This document shows positions 55,215 through 64,000 of a DNA stretch of 64,000 nt, in pieces (the first letter of the stretch is position 1; every line of letters starts with the position of its first letter). Below the pieces are notes generated by a model. It searched no databases, was not told where the DNA came from, and saw nothing but the letters and a program-made list of their open reading frames with translations. The stretch is from NCBI RefSeq assembly GCF_030818775.1, contig NZ_JAUTAU010000001.1:2236001-2300000 (forward strand), written 5' to 3'. The translations under genes and the position numbers were made by a program. The stretch is from Bacillus sp. SORGH_AS_0510. GTDB lineage: Bacteria; Bacillota; Bacilli; Bacillales; Cytobacillaceae.

Positions 55215-57368
55215 ATGAATGCAATGATTGGAACCTTTCATCCATATTTTATTATTATCGCCATTGGATTAACCATAATGGCATCATATACAGCTTTAGA
55301 CATGTTTATCTTAAGCAGGTCATCTAGCCAAAATAAAAGGTTACTTTTTTTGGGTGGAACATTTTCCATGGGGATTGGCATTTGGATTATGAATTTTATA
55401 GGTCACATTTCTGCGGACACTAATAGATTTGCTAGCTATCATATTCCACTTACCATTCTCTCCATTATTATAGGAATTGCTTTTACAGGGATGGCCTTTC
55501 TTTCGTTTTATGGGAAAACGGTTGGATACCCCCATTTAATTGTAGGTAGTACTTTTTTAACGTTTGCTGTGCTTGCTGTTCATATCATTAGTTTGTATGC
55601 AATGAATGTAAGTATAGAATATAATCTCTTGTTATATCTGTTTTCGGTTATAGTAATATTCGCCTTGTTTTTCTTTTCATTTTGGATTCTATACTCGTCA
55701 AAAAGCTTTACCCAAGGTAATCAAGTTTGGTTAAAACCAATAAGTGCAATAATCATGTCAATTTCTATTGCTCAGGGGCATTTCCTTTTAAAGCGCGCAT
55801 CTATTATCACTAATCAAGTAGTAAAAGGTGCGAATGCGGATAGTCCTTTTTTTATATATTTAGTATTATTTGTAGCTGTTTTGATTATTGGAGGTCTCAT
55901 TGTATCAAGTGCATTAATTAGTAAGCAATTAGCAACATCAGATACGAATCTAAAGGACATTAAAGCAGCACTTGATGCTGCAGCCATCGTAGCTATTACA
56001 GATCCATACGGAACGATTATTTATGTTAATGATAAATTTGAAGAGATATCTAAATACAAAAAGGAAGAAATCCTAGGGAAAAATCACCGCATACTAAATT
56101 CAGGGTACCATTCTAAGGAATTCTTCAAAAGCTTATGGAAAACTATCCAATCAGGACAGATTTGGCGGGGGGAAATTCGTAACAAGGCAAAAGATGGCTC
56201 TTTTTATTGGGTGGATACCACGATTGTGCCGTTTTTAAATGCCAAGAGGAAACCAGTTCAGTATATTGCCATTCGATCGGATATTTCTAATAGAAAAAAA
56301 GCGGAGGACCATCTTAAAGAAACGATAAAGGAAATTAATGATATCAAATTTGCGCTAGACCAATCCTCTATTGTGGCTTTTACAGATGCGAGAGGAAAAA
56401 TCACAAGTGTCAACGATAAGTTTTGTGAGATATCCAAATACAATCGTGAAGAGATTATTGGCCGAGACCATAATATTCTCAACTCCGGATACCATTCCAA
56501 GGAATTTTTTAAAAAGCTATGGAAGACTATTGGCGAAGGAGAAGTTTGGAAAGGTGAAATTAGGAATAAAGCAAAGGATGGGACTTATTATTGGGTAGAT
56601 ACCACTATTGTGCCTTTCTTGAATGATCAAGGAAAACCATATCAATACCTTGCGATTCGAAATGACATTACGGAGAGAAAGAGAACGGAAGAAGTACTTC
56701 ATCGACAGGATAAGTTGGCTGCAGTTGGTCAATTGGCTGCAGGGGTTGCGCACGAGATTAGAAACCCACTTACTTCTATGAAAGGCTATGCTGAATTTTT
56801 ACAACTGGATGAGAAAGATCCTGATAGAATGGAATTTTTAAATATTATTCTTGATGAAATTGAACGTGTGAATACGATTGTAGAGGATTTCATGGTGTTG
56901 GCAAAGCCAAAAGCAGTTGAACTTGAAGAAAAGAATGTTATTCCAGTTATAAAAAATGTAGTTTCTTTACTGGAGTTCGAAGCTAGAAAGAAAAATGTCC
57001 GCTTATCATTTGATTGTGAACATGAAATAATTCAAATTGAATGCGATGAAAATCGACTAAAGCAGGTGTTTTTAAATTTTATTAAAAATGGAATTGAAGC
57101 AATGCCAAATGGTGGAGATCTACAAGTAAGGACTGTCATTCAGGAAAATAATGTTCAAATTTCAATTCAAGACTCAGGTGTCGGAATATCGAAAGAAAAG
57201 TTAAAAAAATTAGGTGAGCCATTTTTTACTACTAAAAAGAATGGTAATGGCCTAGGTCTAATGGTGAGTTTTAAGATTATTGAAAGCCATAATGGAAAAG
57301 TATTTGTTGAAAGTGAACCGAATAAAGGAACAACTTTTAATATTTTATTACCAGCAAAAATTGCTTAA
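55215..57368 (+). CDS. Membrane sensor histidine kinase with two PAS domains
   Basis: ATG 55215 lies after GGAGGG. The 717-residue kinase starts with seven hydrophobic segments arranged like an MHYT domain, but the metal-ligand motifs read GIWIMNFIGHIS and VHIISLYAMN rather than the usual GIWxMHFxGM. Two PAS-PAC domains follow, almost copies of each other (HRILNSGYHSKEFFKSLWKTI and HNILNSGYHSKEFFKKLWKTI), then HisKA (VGQLAAGVAHEIRNPLTS) and an ATPase (DSGVGISKEK, NGNGLGLMV). The H-box style is like Bacillus sporulation kinases. No response regulator is adjacent. Confidence 0.85.
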   Translation: MNAMIGTFHPYFIIIAIGLTIMASYTALDMFILSRSSSQNKRLLFLGGTFSMGIGIWIMNFIGHISADTNRFASYHIPLTILSIIIGIAFTGMAFLSFYGKTVGYPHLIVGSTFLTFAVLAVHIISLYAMNVSIEYNLLLYLFSVIVIFALFFFSFWILYSSKSFTQGNQVWLKPISAIIMSISIAQGHFLLKRASIITNQVVKGANADSPFFIYLVLFVAVLIIGGLIVSSALISKQLATSDTNLKDIKAALDAAAIVAITDPYGTIIYVNDKFEEISKYKKEEILGKNHRILNSGYHSKEFFKSLWKTIQSGQIWRGEIRNKAKDGSFYWVDTTIVPFLNAKRKPVQYIAIRSDISNRKKAEDHLKETIKEINDIKFALDQSSIVAFTDARGKITSVNDKFCEISKYNREEIIGRDHNILNSGYHSKEFFKKLWKTIGEGEVWKGEIRNKAKDGTYYWVDTTIVPFLNDQGKPYQYLAIRNDITERKRTEEVLHRQDKLAAVGQLAAGVAHEIRNPLTSMKGYAEFLQLDEKDPDRMEFLNIILDEIERVNTIVEDFMVLAKPKAVELEEKNVIPVIKNVVSLLEFEARKKNVRLSFDCEHEIIQIECDENRLKQVFLNFIKNGIEAMPNGGDLQVRTVIQENNVQISIQDSGVGISKEKLKKLGEPFFTTKKNGNGLGLMVSFKIIESHNGKVFVESEPNKGTTFNILLPAKIA

Positions 57369-57398
57369 AAACGAGAGAAGCCTCTCGTTTTTTTTTTA
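57367..57398 (+). terminator. Rho-independent terminator after the sensor kinase
   Basis: AAAACGAGAG and CTCTCGTTTT pair around AAGC, followed by TTTTTTTT. Confidence 0.85.
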
Positions 57399-57512
57399 CC
57401 TGGGATTATTTCGAAAATTAGACATAACTTTTACAAAAAAGGAAGCTATAAAATGTTATAAATGGATTATTATGATTATATAGGTAATTATGTTTGCAGG
57501 GGAGGAAAGCGC

Positions 57513-59570
57513 GTGGGTGAACCAAATTTTGTTAAAACAATATGCGGTTATTGTGGTACCGGATGTGGCTTAGTTCTAGAAGTACAGGATAATCAAATAA
57601 TGAAAATCCGTGGTGACAAAGATGCGCCTGTAAATAAAGGACAGACATGTGTTAAAGGTGCGTTTGCTTACAAATATGTTCATGCAAAAAACAGGTTAAC
57701 AACTCCACTGATTCGAAAAGCAGGTAAGCTTGTGGATGCGACATGGGAAGAGGCCTACGAATATATTTCAAGTAACTTAAACCGAATCAAAACAACCTGG
57801 GGATCAAACGCCATTAGTATGTTTGCTTGTGCAAGAAGTACTAATGAATCTAATTTTATCACACAAAAATTTATGAGAACCGTTATTAATAGTAATAATA
57901 TTGATGGGTGCAACCGAACGTGACATGCTCCTAGCGTTGCCGGTCTGGCAACAATTTTTGGAAGCGGTTTCCCTACAAACACATTAGAAGACTTTGATAA
58001 AGCAGAAGTATTACTTTTAATGGGTTCAAACACCACAGAAGCTCATCCTATTATTGCTAATCGAATGAAGAAAGCTGCAAAATCCGGACTTAAGATCATT
58101 GTGATTGACCCAAGGAAAATAGATATGGTTAAAGTAGCTCATCGACACTTACAAATAAATATTGGATCGGATATTGCTCTCATAAATGCATTGATTAGAG
58201 TGATTCTCAAAGAAAATCTATATAATCCAACGTTTATCGAACAGTTTACTATTGATTTTGAAAAATTAAAAAAACGGGTAGAACCTTATACACCTGAATA
58301 TGTAGCACAAATAACAGGTTTAAAAGCAGATGATATTATAGAAACGGCCAGAGAATACGCAACAGCTAAAGGTTCAATGATTGCCTACACACTAGGTATT
58401 ACAGAGCACCATTGTGGAGTAAATAATGTGTTTGATATTGCAAATTTAGCCTTATTAACAGGGAATATTGGTAAACAAGGTGCAGGGATTATGCCGCTTA
58501 GAGGTCAAAATAATGTCCAAGGGGCAGGGGATATGGGGTGTTTACCGAACCAATTGACTGGAGCATTGAGTTTGGCAAATGATGAGTTTAGGGCACGATT
58601 TGAGAAGGAGTGGAAAGTGGTCCTTAACCCACATGCTGGTGATACCCAGACACGAACTTTTGACAGGTTGGAGATGGGTGAAATAAAGGCTCTCTATATT
58701 ATTGGAGAAAATCCAATCCTTGCAGATGTTCATATGAACCATACAAAGGAAATTTTTAAGAAGCTTGATTTATTAATTGTTCAAGATATTTTCATGACAG
58801 AAACAGCAAAATTAGCTGATGTCGTTTTACCAGCCCGGTCATGGGGAGAAGTAGATGGAACTTATACAAATACAGATAGAAGAATTCAACGGGTTAGAAA
58901 AGCTATTGAGGCACATCCTAACACGAAAGAAGACTGGGTAATTCTTTGTGAACTTTCTACATTAATGGGATATCCGATGCACTATAATAATAGTGTAGAA
59001 ATCTGGGATGAGGTTAGGAAACTTGCTTGGGAAATGTACGGTGGAATTTCTTACGAAAGACTTGAAAAAGAGTATAGTCTTCATTATCCTTGTCCTGATA
59101 TGTCGCATCCAGGTACATTCGTTATGCACGAACGTTTTCATCAAAATGATTCACAAGTGAAAAAGGCACCATTTGTTCCTGTCGATTATACAGCACCATT
59201 AGAATTGCCGGATAGTGACTATCCCTTTATGTTAACGACTGGCCGAAGATATGAGTCATATAATACACATACTCAAACACGGCATTACGCATCCGGTGTG
59301 AAAATAAAACAAACAGAAGAAACGGTTGATATTCATCCTGAAGATGCGAATGCACTAGGAATATGTGATGGAGAAGTAGTCCAGGTTCGTTCACGAAGAG
59401 GAGAACTTCAGGTGAAAGCGAAGATTACAGATCAAGTGGTTCCGGGTCTTGTATTCATGAGCTTCCACTGGAGTGAAACTCCCACAAATGTGTTAACTTT
59501 AAATGAATATGATCCAATTTCTGGAACAGCTGAATATAAAGCGTGTGCTGTTGCAATTTCTAGAATTTGA
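57513..59570 (+). CDS. fdhA: Formate dehydrogenase alpha subunit with UGA-encoded selenocysteine
   Basis: GTG 57513 follows GGAGG. The 685-residue molybdopterin enzyme has the N-terminal [4Fe-4S] ligands C11, C14, C18 and C46 (CGYCGTGCG ... GQTCVKG). An in-frame TGA at 57921-57923 lies in NIDGCNRT-U-HAPSVAGL, exactly where FdhH of E. coli has selenocysteine (position 137 here, 140 there). The frame continues uninterrupted to 59570 through the molybdopterin-binding domains (NNVQGAGDMGCLPNQ; a C-terminal TGRRYESYNTHTQTRH segment). A SECIS-like hairpin follows the TGA. It oxidises formate to CO2 and lacks the ferredoxin-like extension of larger FdhA proteins. The electron-transfer partner is not in the window. 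Confidence 0.88.
57924..57955 (+). promoter_or_regulatory. SECIS-like element after the UGA codon
   Basis: Twelve nucleotides after the TGA, GTTGCC (57936-57941) pairs with GGCAAC (57947-57952) around a GGTCT loop. E. coli fdhF, from memory, has the same 12-nt spacing and a GGUCU loop. It would recruit SelB. Confidence 0.85.
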
Positions 59571-59588
59571 ATAAGTAATATTATTGTA

Positions 59589-59624
59589 TGATAGTGCAGG
59601 ATCATTCCTACACTATTTTTTTTA
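59589..59624 (+). terminator. Terminator after fdhA
   Basis: ATAGTGCAGGA and TCCTACACTAT form a stem with one mismatch around TCAT, followed by eight T's. Confidence 0.7.
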
Positions 59625-59816
59625 TTAAAATATGTATAAAAAGTACCAGAATAGGAAGTAATTTCATTGAATGCTATAATACAGCAATGCAGAAATGTTA
59701 TTGTAATATAACTGCCATGCTTGTAAACGAATTAACATGCCTTTGTTCTTTGTTTCGTAAAAATTCATGTTAAGATGAATGAAAGTTAGCTGCGAAAGAA
59801 CATGGGAGGTAAAAAA

Positions 59817-60641
59817 ATGATAAAAAAGATGAAAACTTTTATTGCAGTTGTTGCACTCTCAGGAACTGTAGGTGCTAATGTACAAGCTGCAGAGTTAACA
59901 GTACAGAAAGGTGATACCCTATGGGATCTTTCTCGTGTACATCATACATCTGTAGAAAATATTCAAAAGTGGAATCACCTTTCTACTGACCTAATTCATC
60001 CAGGGGACGTATTAACTATTGCAACTGAAAAGAAATACACAGTGGTGAAGGATGATACGCTTTGGGATATTGCGAAAGAAAATCAAGTGTCAGTTACTAT
60101 GATTAAAGAATGGAATAGTTTAAATACAGATCTCATCCATCCAGGGTTACAATTAGTAATCTATGATGAAGTAAATGATTTTTCTACTGGTAATATGGTT
60201 AAACCAACATCACCAACTATAACCTCAAAAGCATCTGAGGTTTCTCCTAAAGAGACTGTTGCACCAAACAGCGAGGAGCCAAAAGTAGAAGCAGCAACTA
60301 ATGTTGAAAGCAAAACAGAAGTCCAACCTACATCGAAAGCGGAGGAAACTCCAAAAGAAATTACAGTTAAGGCAACTGCCTACACTGCTTCATGTGAAGG
60401 CTGCAGCGGAACTACGGCAACAGGACTTGATCTAAATGCAAACCCTAATGCTAAGGTTATTGCAGTTGACCCATCTGTCATTCCACTTGGAAGTAAGGTC
60501 GAAGTAGAAGGATATGGTGTAGCTATTGCATCTGATACTGGTGGAGCTATTAAAGGAAACCGGATTGACGTGTTTATCCCATCAGAGGAAAAAGCTCTTG
60601 AGTGGGGTAGAAAAGATATAAAGGTAAAAATATTGGATTAA
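59817..60641 (+). CDS. Secreted LysM-3D cell-wall protein (YocH-like)
   Basis: ATG 59817 follows GGGAGG and gives 274 residues. A signal peptide (cleaved near VQAAE) is followed by two LysM domains (LTVQKGDTLWDLSRVHHTSVENIQKWN and YTVVKDDTLWDIAKENQVSVTMIKEWN), a Ser/Thr/Glu-rich linker and a 3D domain (VIAVDPSVIPLGSKVEVEGYGVAIASDTGGAIKGNRIDVF) with its three Asp residues. Such proteins cut or remodel peptidoglycan, and B. subtilis YocH is WalR-controlled. No clear WalR box was found here. Confidence 0.85.
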   Translation: MIKKMKTFIAVVALSGTVGANVQAAELTVQKGDTLWDLSRVHHTSVENIQKWNHLSTDLIHPGDVLTIATEKKYTVVKDDTLWDIAKENQVSVTMIKEWNSLNTDLIHPGLQLVIYDEVNDFSTGNMVKPTSPTITSKASEVSPKETVAPNSEEPKVEAATNVESKTEVQPTSKAEETPKEITVKATAYTASCEGCSGTTATGLDLNANPNAKVIAVDPSVIPLGSKVEVEGYGVAIASDTGGAIKGNRIDVFIPSEEKALEWGRKDIKVKILD

Positions 60642-60674
60642 TAAAAAAACCTGCCAAACTAGGCAGGTTTTTGT
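60642..60674. terminator. Bidirectional rho-independent terminator
   Basis: AAAAACCTGCC and GGCAGGTTTTT pair around AAACTA, between convergent genes. Confidence 0.9.
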
Positions 60675-61963
60675 TTTGTTACTATTTTATTTGCTATTGC
60701 TGTTCGTTGATAGAAGAACCAATTCAAGCCAAATGCTATACAATAAAACCCGATAAAGAAGTAGAATGCAGTAACTGGTGTACCAGTTGCTTTAACTGAC
60801 CATCCAAATAGTTTCGGAATAAAGAAAGAACCGTACGCTGCAAACGCTGCAGAAAATCCAATTACAGGTGCTGCCTCTTTTGGTATAAAGATGGTAGGAA
60901 TCATTTGGAAAGTTGATCCTGAACCAATCCCAGATGCAAGGAATAGAACTAAGAAAGCAGTTAGGAATCCGGTAAATTGTTTACCATTTAAGAAGTAAAT
61001 AACACCTGCTGCTCCAATTCCCATAATAACTAATACATATGCTGTTACTTTAGCGCCGCCGAGTTTATCTGCTAACCAGCCTCCTACAGGTCTAGCAGCA
61101 GCTGCCACTAACGCCCCAAGAAAGGCTAATGAAATGTGCTCTGGAAATTGTGATTTTAATAATAATGGAAATGCAGCTGAATAACCGATAAATGATCCAA
61201 ATGTTGCAACGTAAAGTGCTGTCATAATCCAAGTATGCTTTCGTTTAACTACCATAAATTGATCAGCTACAGATTGCTTTGCACCAGGTACATTATCCAT
61301 TTTTAAAATGGCTAGCAGTGTCATTATAACAATTGGGATAACCCAGATGAATGCTGCGTTTTGTAACCAAACTTCCTGGCCAGTAGCCAATACCTGTTTA
61401 TCACCAACAAGTGCAAAAGTTCCAGATGTAATAATTAGAGGTGTAATAAATTGTACTACGGATACCCCCATGTTTCCTAAACCACCGTTAATACCAAGCG
61501 CTGTTCCTTTTTCCTTTTTAGGAAAGAAAAAGCTGATGTTTGCTGATGATGAAGAAAAGTTTCCGCCACCTAGTCCGCAAAGTGCAGCTAGAAGGAGCAT
61601 AATGGAAAATGGAGTATCGGGATTTTGAACTGCAAAACCTATTCCAATTGCAGGTATAGCTAAAATCGCTGTTGATATAACTGTCCAGTTTTTACCACCC
61701 ATAGAACCAACAGCAAAAGTATAAACGAAACGGAGTGTAGCTCCAACTAAGCCGGGAATAGCAGCAAGTGTAAATAGTTGTTCCTCTGTAAAATGAAACC
61801 CAATATCGTTAAGTCTAACGGCAACCACTGACCATATTTGCCAAACAATGAAAGCAAGCATCAAAGATGGGACAGAAATCCATAAATTCCTTTTTGCGTG
61901 TTTTTTTCCTTCTTCGTTCCAAAACTTTTCGTCTTCTGGATTCCAATAAGTAATTCTTGCCAT
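60659..61963 (-). CDS. narK: Nitrate/nitrite transporter NarK
   Basis: A 434-residue MFS protein of the nitrate/nitrite porter family. About 12 helices include the family loop GGGNFSSSSANISFFFPKKEKGTALGINGGLGNMGVSVVQF, which holds the nitrate-signature glycines, and a second GSGSTFQMIPTIFIPKEAAPVIGFSAAFAAYGSFFIPKLFG. A hydrophilic N-terminus (WNPEDEKFWNEEGKKHAKRN) precedes helix 1. A perfect Fnr-like site lies upstream (62053-62076), consistent with anaerobic induction. No narGHJI genes are in the window. Confidence 0.9.
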   Translation of the reverse strand: MARITYWNPEDEKFWNEEGKKHAKRNLWISVPSLMLAFIVWQIWSVVAVRLNDIGFHFTEEQLFTLAAIPGLVGATLRFVYTFAVGSMGGKNWTVISTAILAIPAIGIGFAVQNPDTPFSIMLLLAALCGLGGGNFSSSSANISFFFPKKEKGTALGINGGLGNMGVSVVQFITPLIITSGTFALVGDKQVLATGQEVWLQNAAFIWVIPIVIMTLLAILKMDNVPGAKQSVADQFMVVKRKHTWIMTALYVATFGSFIGYSAAFPLLLKSQFPEHISLAFLGALVAAAARPVGGWLADKLGGAKVTAYVLVIMGIGAAGVIYFLNGKQFTGFLTAFLVLFLASGIGSGSTFQMIPTIFIPKEAAPVIGFSAAFAAYGSFFIPKLFGWSVKATGTPVTAFYFFIGFYCIAFGLNWFFYQRTAIANKIVTKQKPA

Positions 61964-62028
61964 GTTATTTCCTCCTATATATGAATCGTATTTAAAGTTA
62001 CTAATCTATAAATGTTCCTTGTGTAATT

Positions 62029-62076
62029 ACTATAAGACAGATGGTAACATGATTTTTGTGACGTACGTCACAAAAA
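62029..62076 (-). promoter_or_regulatory. Fnr-like palindrome and promoter of narK
   Basis: TGTGA (62057-62061), CGTACG (62062-62067) and TCACA (62068-62072) form a perfect consensus, inside a 24-bp perfect palindrome at 62053-62076. On the minus strand, -10 TATAGT at 62034-62029 predicts a start near 62022. The box centre is at about -42, the class II activator position. Confidence 0.85.
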
Positions 62077-62190
62077 TAGTGAAGGAACTGTGAACTCAGA
62101 TTGTTTGACAAAAAGTTGTAATATTTATCTTTTAAAAACCTAAAAAAAGAGACCCTCATTAGTTGAAGATCTACTTTAAGCACCTGAAAC

Positions 62191-63681
62191 CTATTCTTTT
62201 TCTTCGTTAAACATTCCAACGTAATTTTTTGTTTCACCTATATCATCTTTTATCGCTGTTATGGTTAACCATTCTTTATAAATCTCATTATTCCTGCGTT
62301 TATTCCATATATAACCCTCCCAAAATCCTTCTGATTTCAAGCGAGTCCACATTTGTCTATAAAATTCATTATCATGTTCTCCAGATTGAAGGACGCTCGG
62401 GGTTTTTCCTACTACTTCGTCCTCAGTATATCCTGTAATTCTGGTAAATGCCGGATTTATACTCTGAATAATCCCATTAACATCAGTGACGCAAATTCCG
62501 TCTACCGCATGGTTAACTATTTTTGCTGAAATATCTAATTTATCTTGATAGTAAAGCCAAACAACGATGACTAAACTAGCAAGTGAAAATTCAGAAAGTG
62601 ACATAAAACCAATCGCATAGTGACCAGTCCAATTAAAAAGTATGGTAAGAATAATTGGGGGAAAAAAACCACCTAATCCTCCCATAGCAGCAACAATCCC
62701 GTTAACAATACCTGCCTGCTTTGAAAAATATAAGGGTACAAGCTTGAAAATGGCGCCATTTCCAATGCCTGCAAAGAAAGCTACTAGTAGACACCCAAAA
62801 GAATAAATAGGCAATGATGGTGTAAATGAAAGTAAAAATCCAGCAAAAGTTAAGCTGAAGAATACAGCCATAAGGATGAGAAAAGGGTTGATCTTATCAC
62901 CAAGCCAGCCGCCAACTGGTCTAAAGAAGGTTGCAAGTGCAATGAAACCTGCTGTGCGCAAACCTGCATCTACTTTGTCTAATTCGAAATGATTAACTAA
63001 GAAGGTAGGTAAATATATGGTGAACGCTACAAAAGATCCAAAGGTAATAAAATAAAATAAACATAAAAACCAAAGTTTAGGGTTTTTATAAACATCTTTA
63101 ACCTGGGTTGATAATGAGTTATTTACTTTCTTTTCCTTCCTGTCACCAAATAAAAAGTTTATCACTGCAAAGATTAACACTATGATTAGAAATATTTTAA
63201 TAGTACTTCTCCATCCGAACATGTTAGCTAATACAGGTGCAGAAAACGAGGTTATAGCTGTCCCAATATTTCCTGCACCATAAATACCGTTTATAAATCC
63301 ATGTTTTGTTTTTTCATAGTATTTAGGAAGAGATGTAACACCGATTGAAAATACAGCTCCTCCGATCCCAAGCATAAAACCGCCTAGAATTAACAGGAAT
63401 AACGAATTCGCATAACTAATAATTGAAATGGGTAAAAGTAAAAGTAAGAAGCTAATAGTAAAAAGAATTCTTGCTCCATACCGATTTGTCCAATAACCAA
63501 TCGGAACCCTTAGTAGGGATCCGAGAATAACAGGTACAGCTGTTGCCCAAGCAATTTCTGTGGATGATAAAGGTATATCTGCCTTAATAAAAGGCATCAG
63601 TGAAGAAATAAGCACCCAAACCATAAATCCCGCGACTAGACTACCCGTTTGAATAAAAAGCTGCTTTGATCCTTGATTCAT
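62191..63681 (-). CDS. NarK-type transporter fused to a C-terminal PAS domain
   Basis: ATG 63681 follows GGGGGAT, and a promoter with an Fnr-like site lies upstream, so the longer reading from 63936 is rejected. The 496-residue protein has a NarK/NasA-type MFS region (residues 1 to about 385; SFLLLLLPISIISY, GGFMLGIGGAVFSIGVTSLPKYYEKTKHGFINGIYGAGNIGTAI). A complete PAS-PAC domain follows at about 387-496 (KIVNHAVDGICVTDVNGIIQSINPAFTRITGYTEDEVVGK ... YVGMFNEEKE). No GGDEF, kinase or other output domain follows. The PAS may sense a signal and gate transport. Confidence 0.85.
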   Translation of the reverse strand: MNQGSKQLFIQTGSLVAGFMVWVLISSLMPFIKADIPLSSTEIAWATAVPVILGSLLRVPIGYWTNRYGARILFTISFLLLLLPISIISYANSLFLLILGGFMLGIGGAVFSIGVTSLPKYYEKTKHGFINGIYGAGNIGTAITSFSAPVLANMFGWRSTIKIFLIIVLIFAVINFLFGDRKEKKVNNSLSTQVKDVYKNPKLWFLCLFYFITFGSFVAFTIYLPTFLVNHFELDKVDAGLRTAGFIALATFFRPVGGWLGDKINPFLILMAVFFSLTFAGFLLSFTPSLPIYSFGCLLVAFFAGIGNGAIFKLVPLYFSKQAGIVNGIVAAMGGLGGFFPPIILTILFNWTGHYAIGFMSLSEFSLASLVIVVWLYYQDKLDISAKIVNHAVDGICVTDVNGIIQSINPAFTRITGYTEDEVVGKTPSVLQSGEHDNEFYRQMWTRLKSEGFWEGYIWNKRRNNEIYKEWLTITAIKDDIGETKNYVGMFNEEKE

Positions 63682-63780
63682 TTTATCCCCCTTAACTCCC
63701 AATTCATTATTTTTTTTATTACCAGTAACCTCCAGTAATACTAACAAATAGTTTTGATTAAATTGGAAATTTTCTTCAGT

Positions 63781-63823
63781 ATTATAGAACACTCTGCCAA
63801 ATAATACTGTGAGGTACGACACA
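63781..63823 (-). promoter_or_regulatory. Fnr-like site and promoter of the NarK-PAS gene
   Basis: TGTGA-GGTACG-ACACA at 63808-63823 matches the Fnr consensus at 9 of 10 positions. On the minus strand, -10 TATAAT at 63786-63781 predicts a start near 63774, placing the box centre at -41.5. Confidence 0.75.
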
Positions 63824-63969
63824 ATTGGTGGAATTTTTATGAAGTTTTTTGTTGAAATAGATGTTGGTAAATACACAAATAGGATTGGAACTAAATATTT
63901 TATTCCTCCAAGGGCAAAAGTAGTATATATACCCATCTAAATTATGAAGATGTAAGGAGAATTTGAAAA

Positions 63970-64000
63970 ATGGCAAATCAATACGCAGTTATTGGTTTAG
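63970..64000 (+). CDS. TrkA/Ktr-type potassium uptake regulatory protein, N-terminus only
   Basis: ATG 63970 follows AAGGAG and reads MANQYAVIGL before the window ends. This opening matches the Rossmann beta-strand of TrkA_N/KtrA-type proteins (xxQYAVIGLGRFG), which gate potassium transporters by binding nucleotides. Only ten residues are visible, so the call is tentative. Confidence 0.5.
   Translation, partial: MANQYAVIGL

Noticed and set aside
57921..57923. TGA in fdhA read as a stop, giving a pseudogene or two genes
   Set aside because: The frame is open on both sides, the position is the family's selenocysteine site and a SECIS-like hairpin follows.
59588..59773. 61-codon ORF after fdhA
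   Set aside because: It begins inside the fdhA terminator, has no ribosome binding site and encodes a Cys-rich sequence with no family resemblance.
59640..59816. WalR box upstream of the LysM-3D gene
   Set aside because: TGTTAT and TGTAAT half-sites occur, but not with the required 5-nt spacing.
63682..63936. N-terminal extension of the NarK-PAS protein
   Set aside because: It would cover the Fnr-like site and the TATAAT promoter, while ATG 63681 has a good ribosome binding site and the expected NarK start.

Overview
The window looks like the chromosome of an endospore-forming, facultatively anaerobic, low-GC Bacillaceae member. Supporting this are AT-rich DNA, AAGGAGG-type ribosome binding sites, GerP, Hsp20, Sda-like and other spore-associated small proteins, T-box leaders, a LigD/Ku repair pair and fermentation and nitrate genes. 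Gene order resembles Bacillus/Neobacillus-type genomes, but the species cannot be fixed from the sequence alone. No prophage, insertion sequence, rRNA, complete tRNA or CRISPR array is visible.

Layout. 0-1 kb: an Hsp20-like/GerP-like spore cluster cut by the window edge. 1-9.7 kb: an SDR protein, a GNAT acetyltransferase with a tRNA-like leader, an amidohydrolase, a YxlEFG-like ABC operon, a patatin-like lipase and DapF. 9.7-12.5 kb: divergent ligD and ku (NHEJ). 12.6-15 kb: a nucleoside hydrolase, an NAD-epimerase and a small acidic protein. 15.2-18.9 kb: fruR-fruK-fruA with a cre site inside the promoter, and fruA frameshifted. 20.3-27.6 kb: tandem tryptophan T-boxes followed by trpEGDCFBA, with a 63-bp tandem duplication at its 3' end. 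27.6-33.5 kb: mnmH (tRNA selenouridine synthase), a two-component system, an Sda-like antikinase and an acyl-CoA synthetase. 33.5-36.4 kb: YidC and a Na+/H+ antiporter. 36.4-40.3 kb: pflA/pflB and a cupredoxin. 40.5-45.1 kb: mprF, a D,D-carboxypeptidase and a lone modB. 45.2-49.8 kb: a second GerP/Hsp20/GerPC-like locus, YkuS, the ABC-F protein YkpA and a SCO protein. 50-53.3 kb: lrgAB-like genes and a short MutS2 paralogue behind an attenuator leader. 53.4-55 kb: a run of very small genes. 55.2-64 kb: a PAS-PAS sensor kinase, a UGA-containing formate dehydrogenase, a LysM-3D protein, two NarK transporters and the start of a TrkA/Ktr-like gene.

How the genes fit together. Three genes (pflB, narK and a second narK fused to a PAS domain) each carry a TGTGA-N6-TCACA-like box centred about 41.5-42.5 bp upstream of the inferred transcription start, with a good -10. 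This is the geometry of an Fnr/CRP-activated anaerobic promoter. Pyruvate formate-lyase makes formate, and an FdhH-like formate dehydrogenase could oxidise it. That dehydrogenase has an in-frame UGA at the family's selenocysteine position, followed by a SECIS-like hairpin with a GGUCU loop. With mnmH, this suggests an active selenium metabolism.

Best leads: (1) a MutS2 paralogue lacking the Smr domain, preceded by a promoter, a 7-codon leader peptide and two terminator-like hairpins with alternative pairings, which looks like ribosome-mediated attenuation; (2) the NarK-PAS fusion; (3) the selenocysteine formate dehydrogenase; (4) a tRNA T-arm-like element that can switch with a long hairpin upstream of a GNAT gene; (5) a 49-bp perfect palindrome with 5-bp flanking repeats inserted in a terminator loop.
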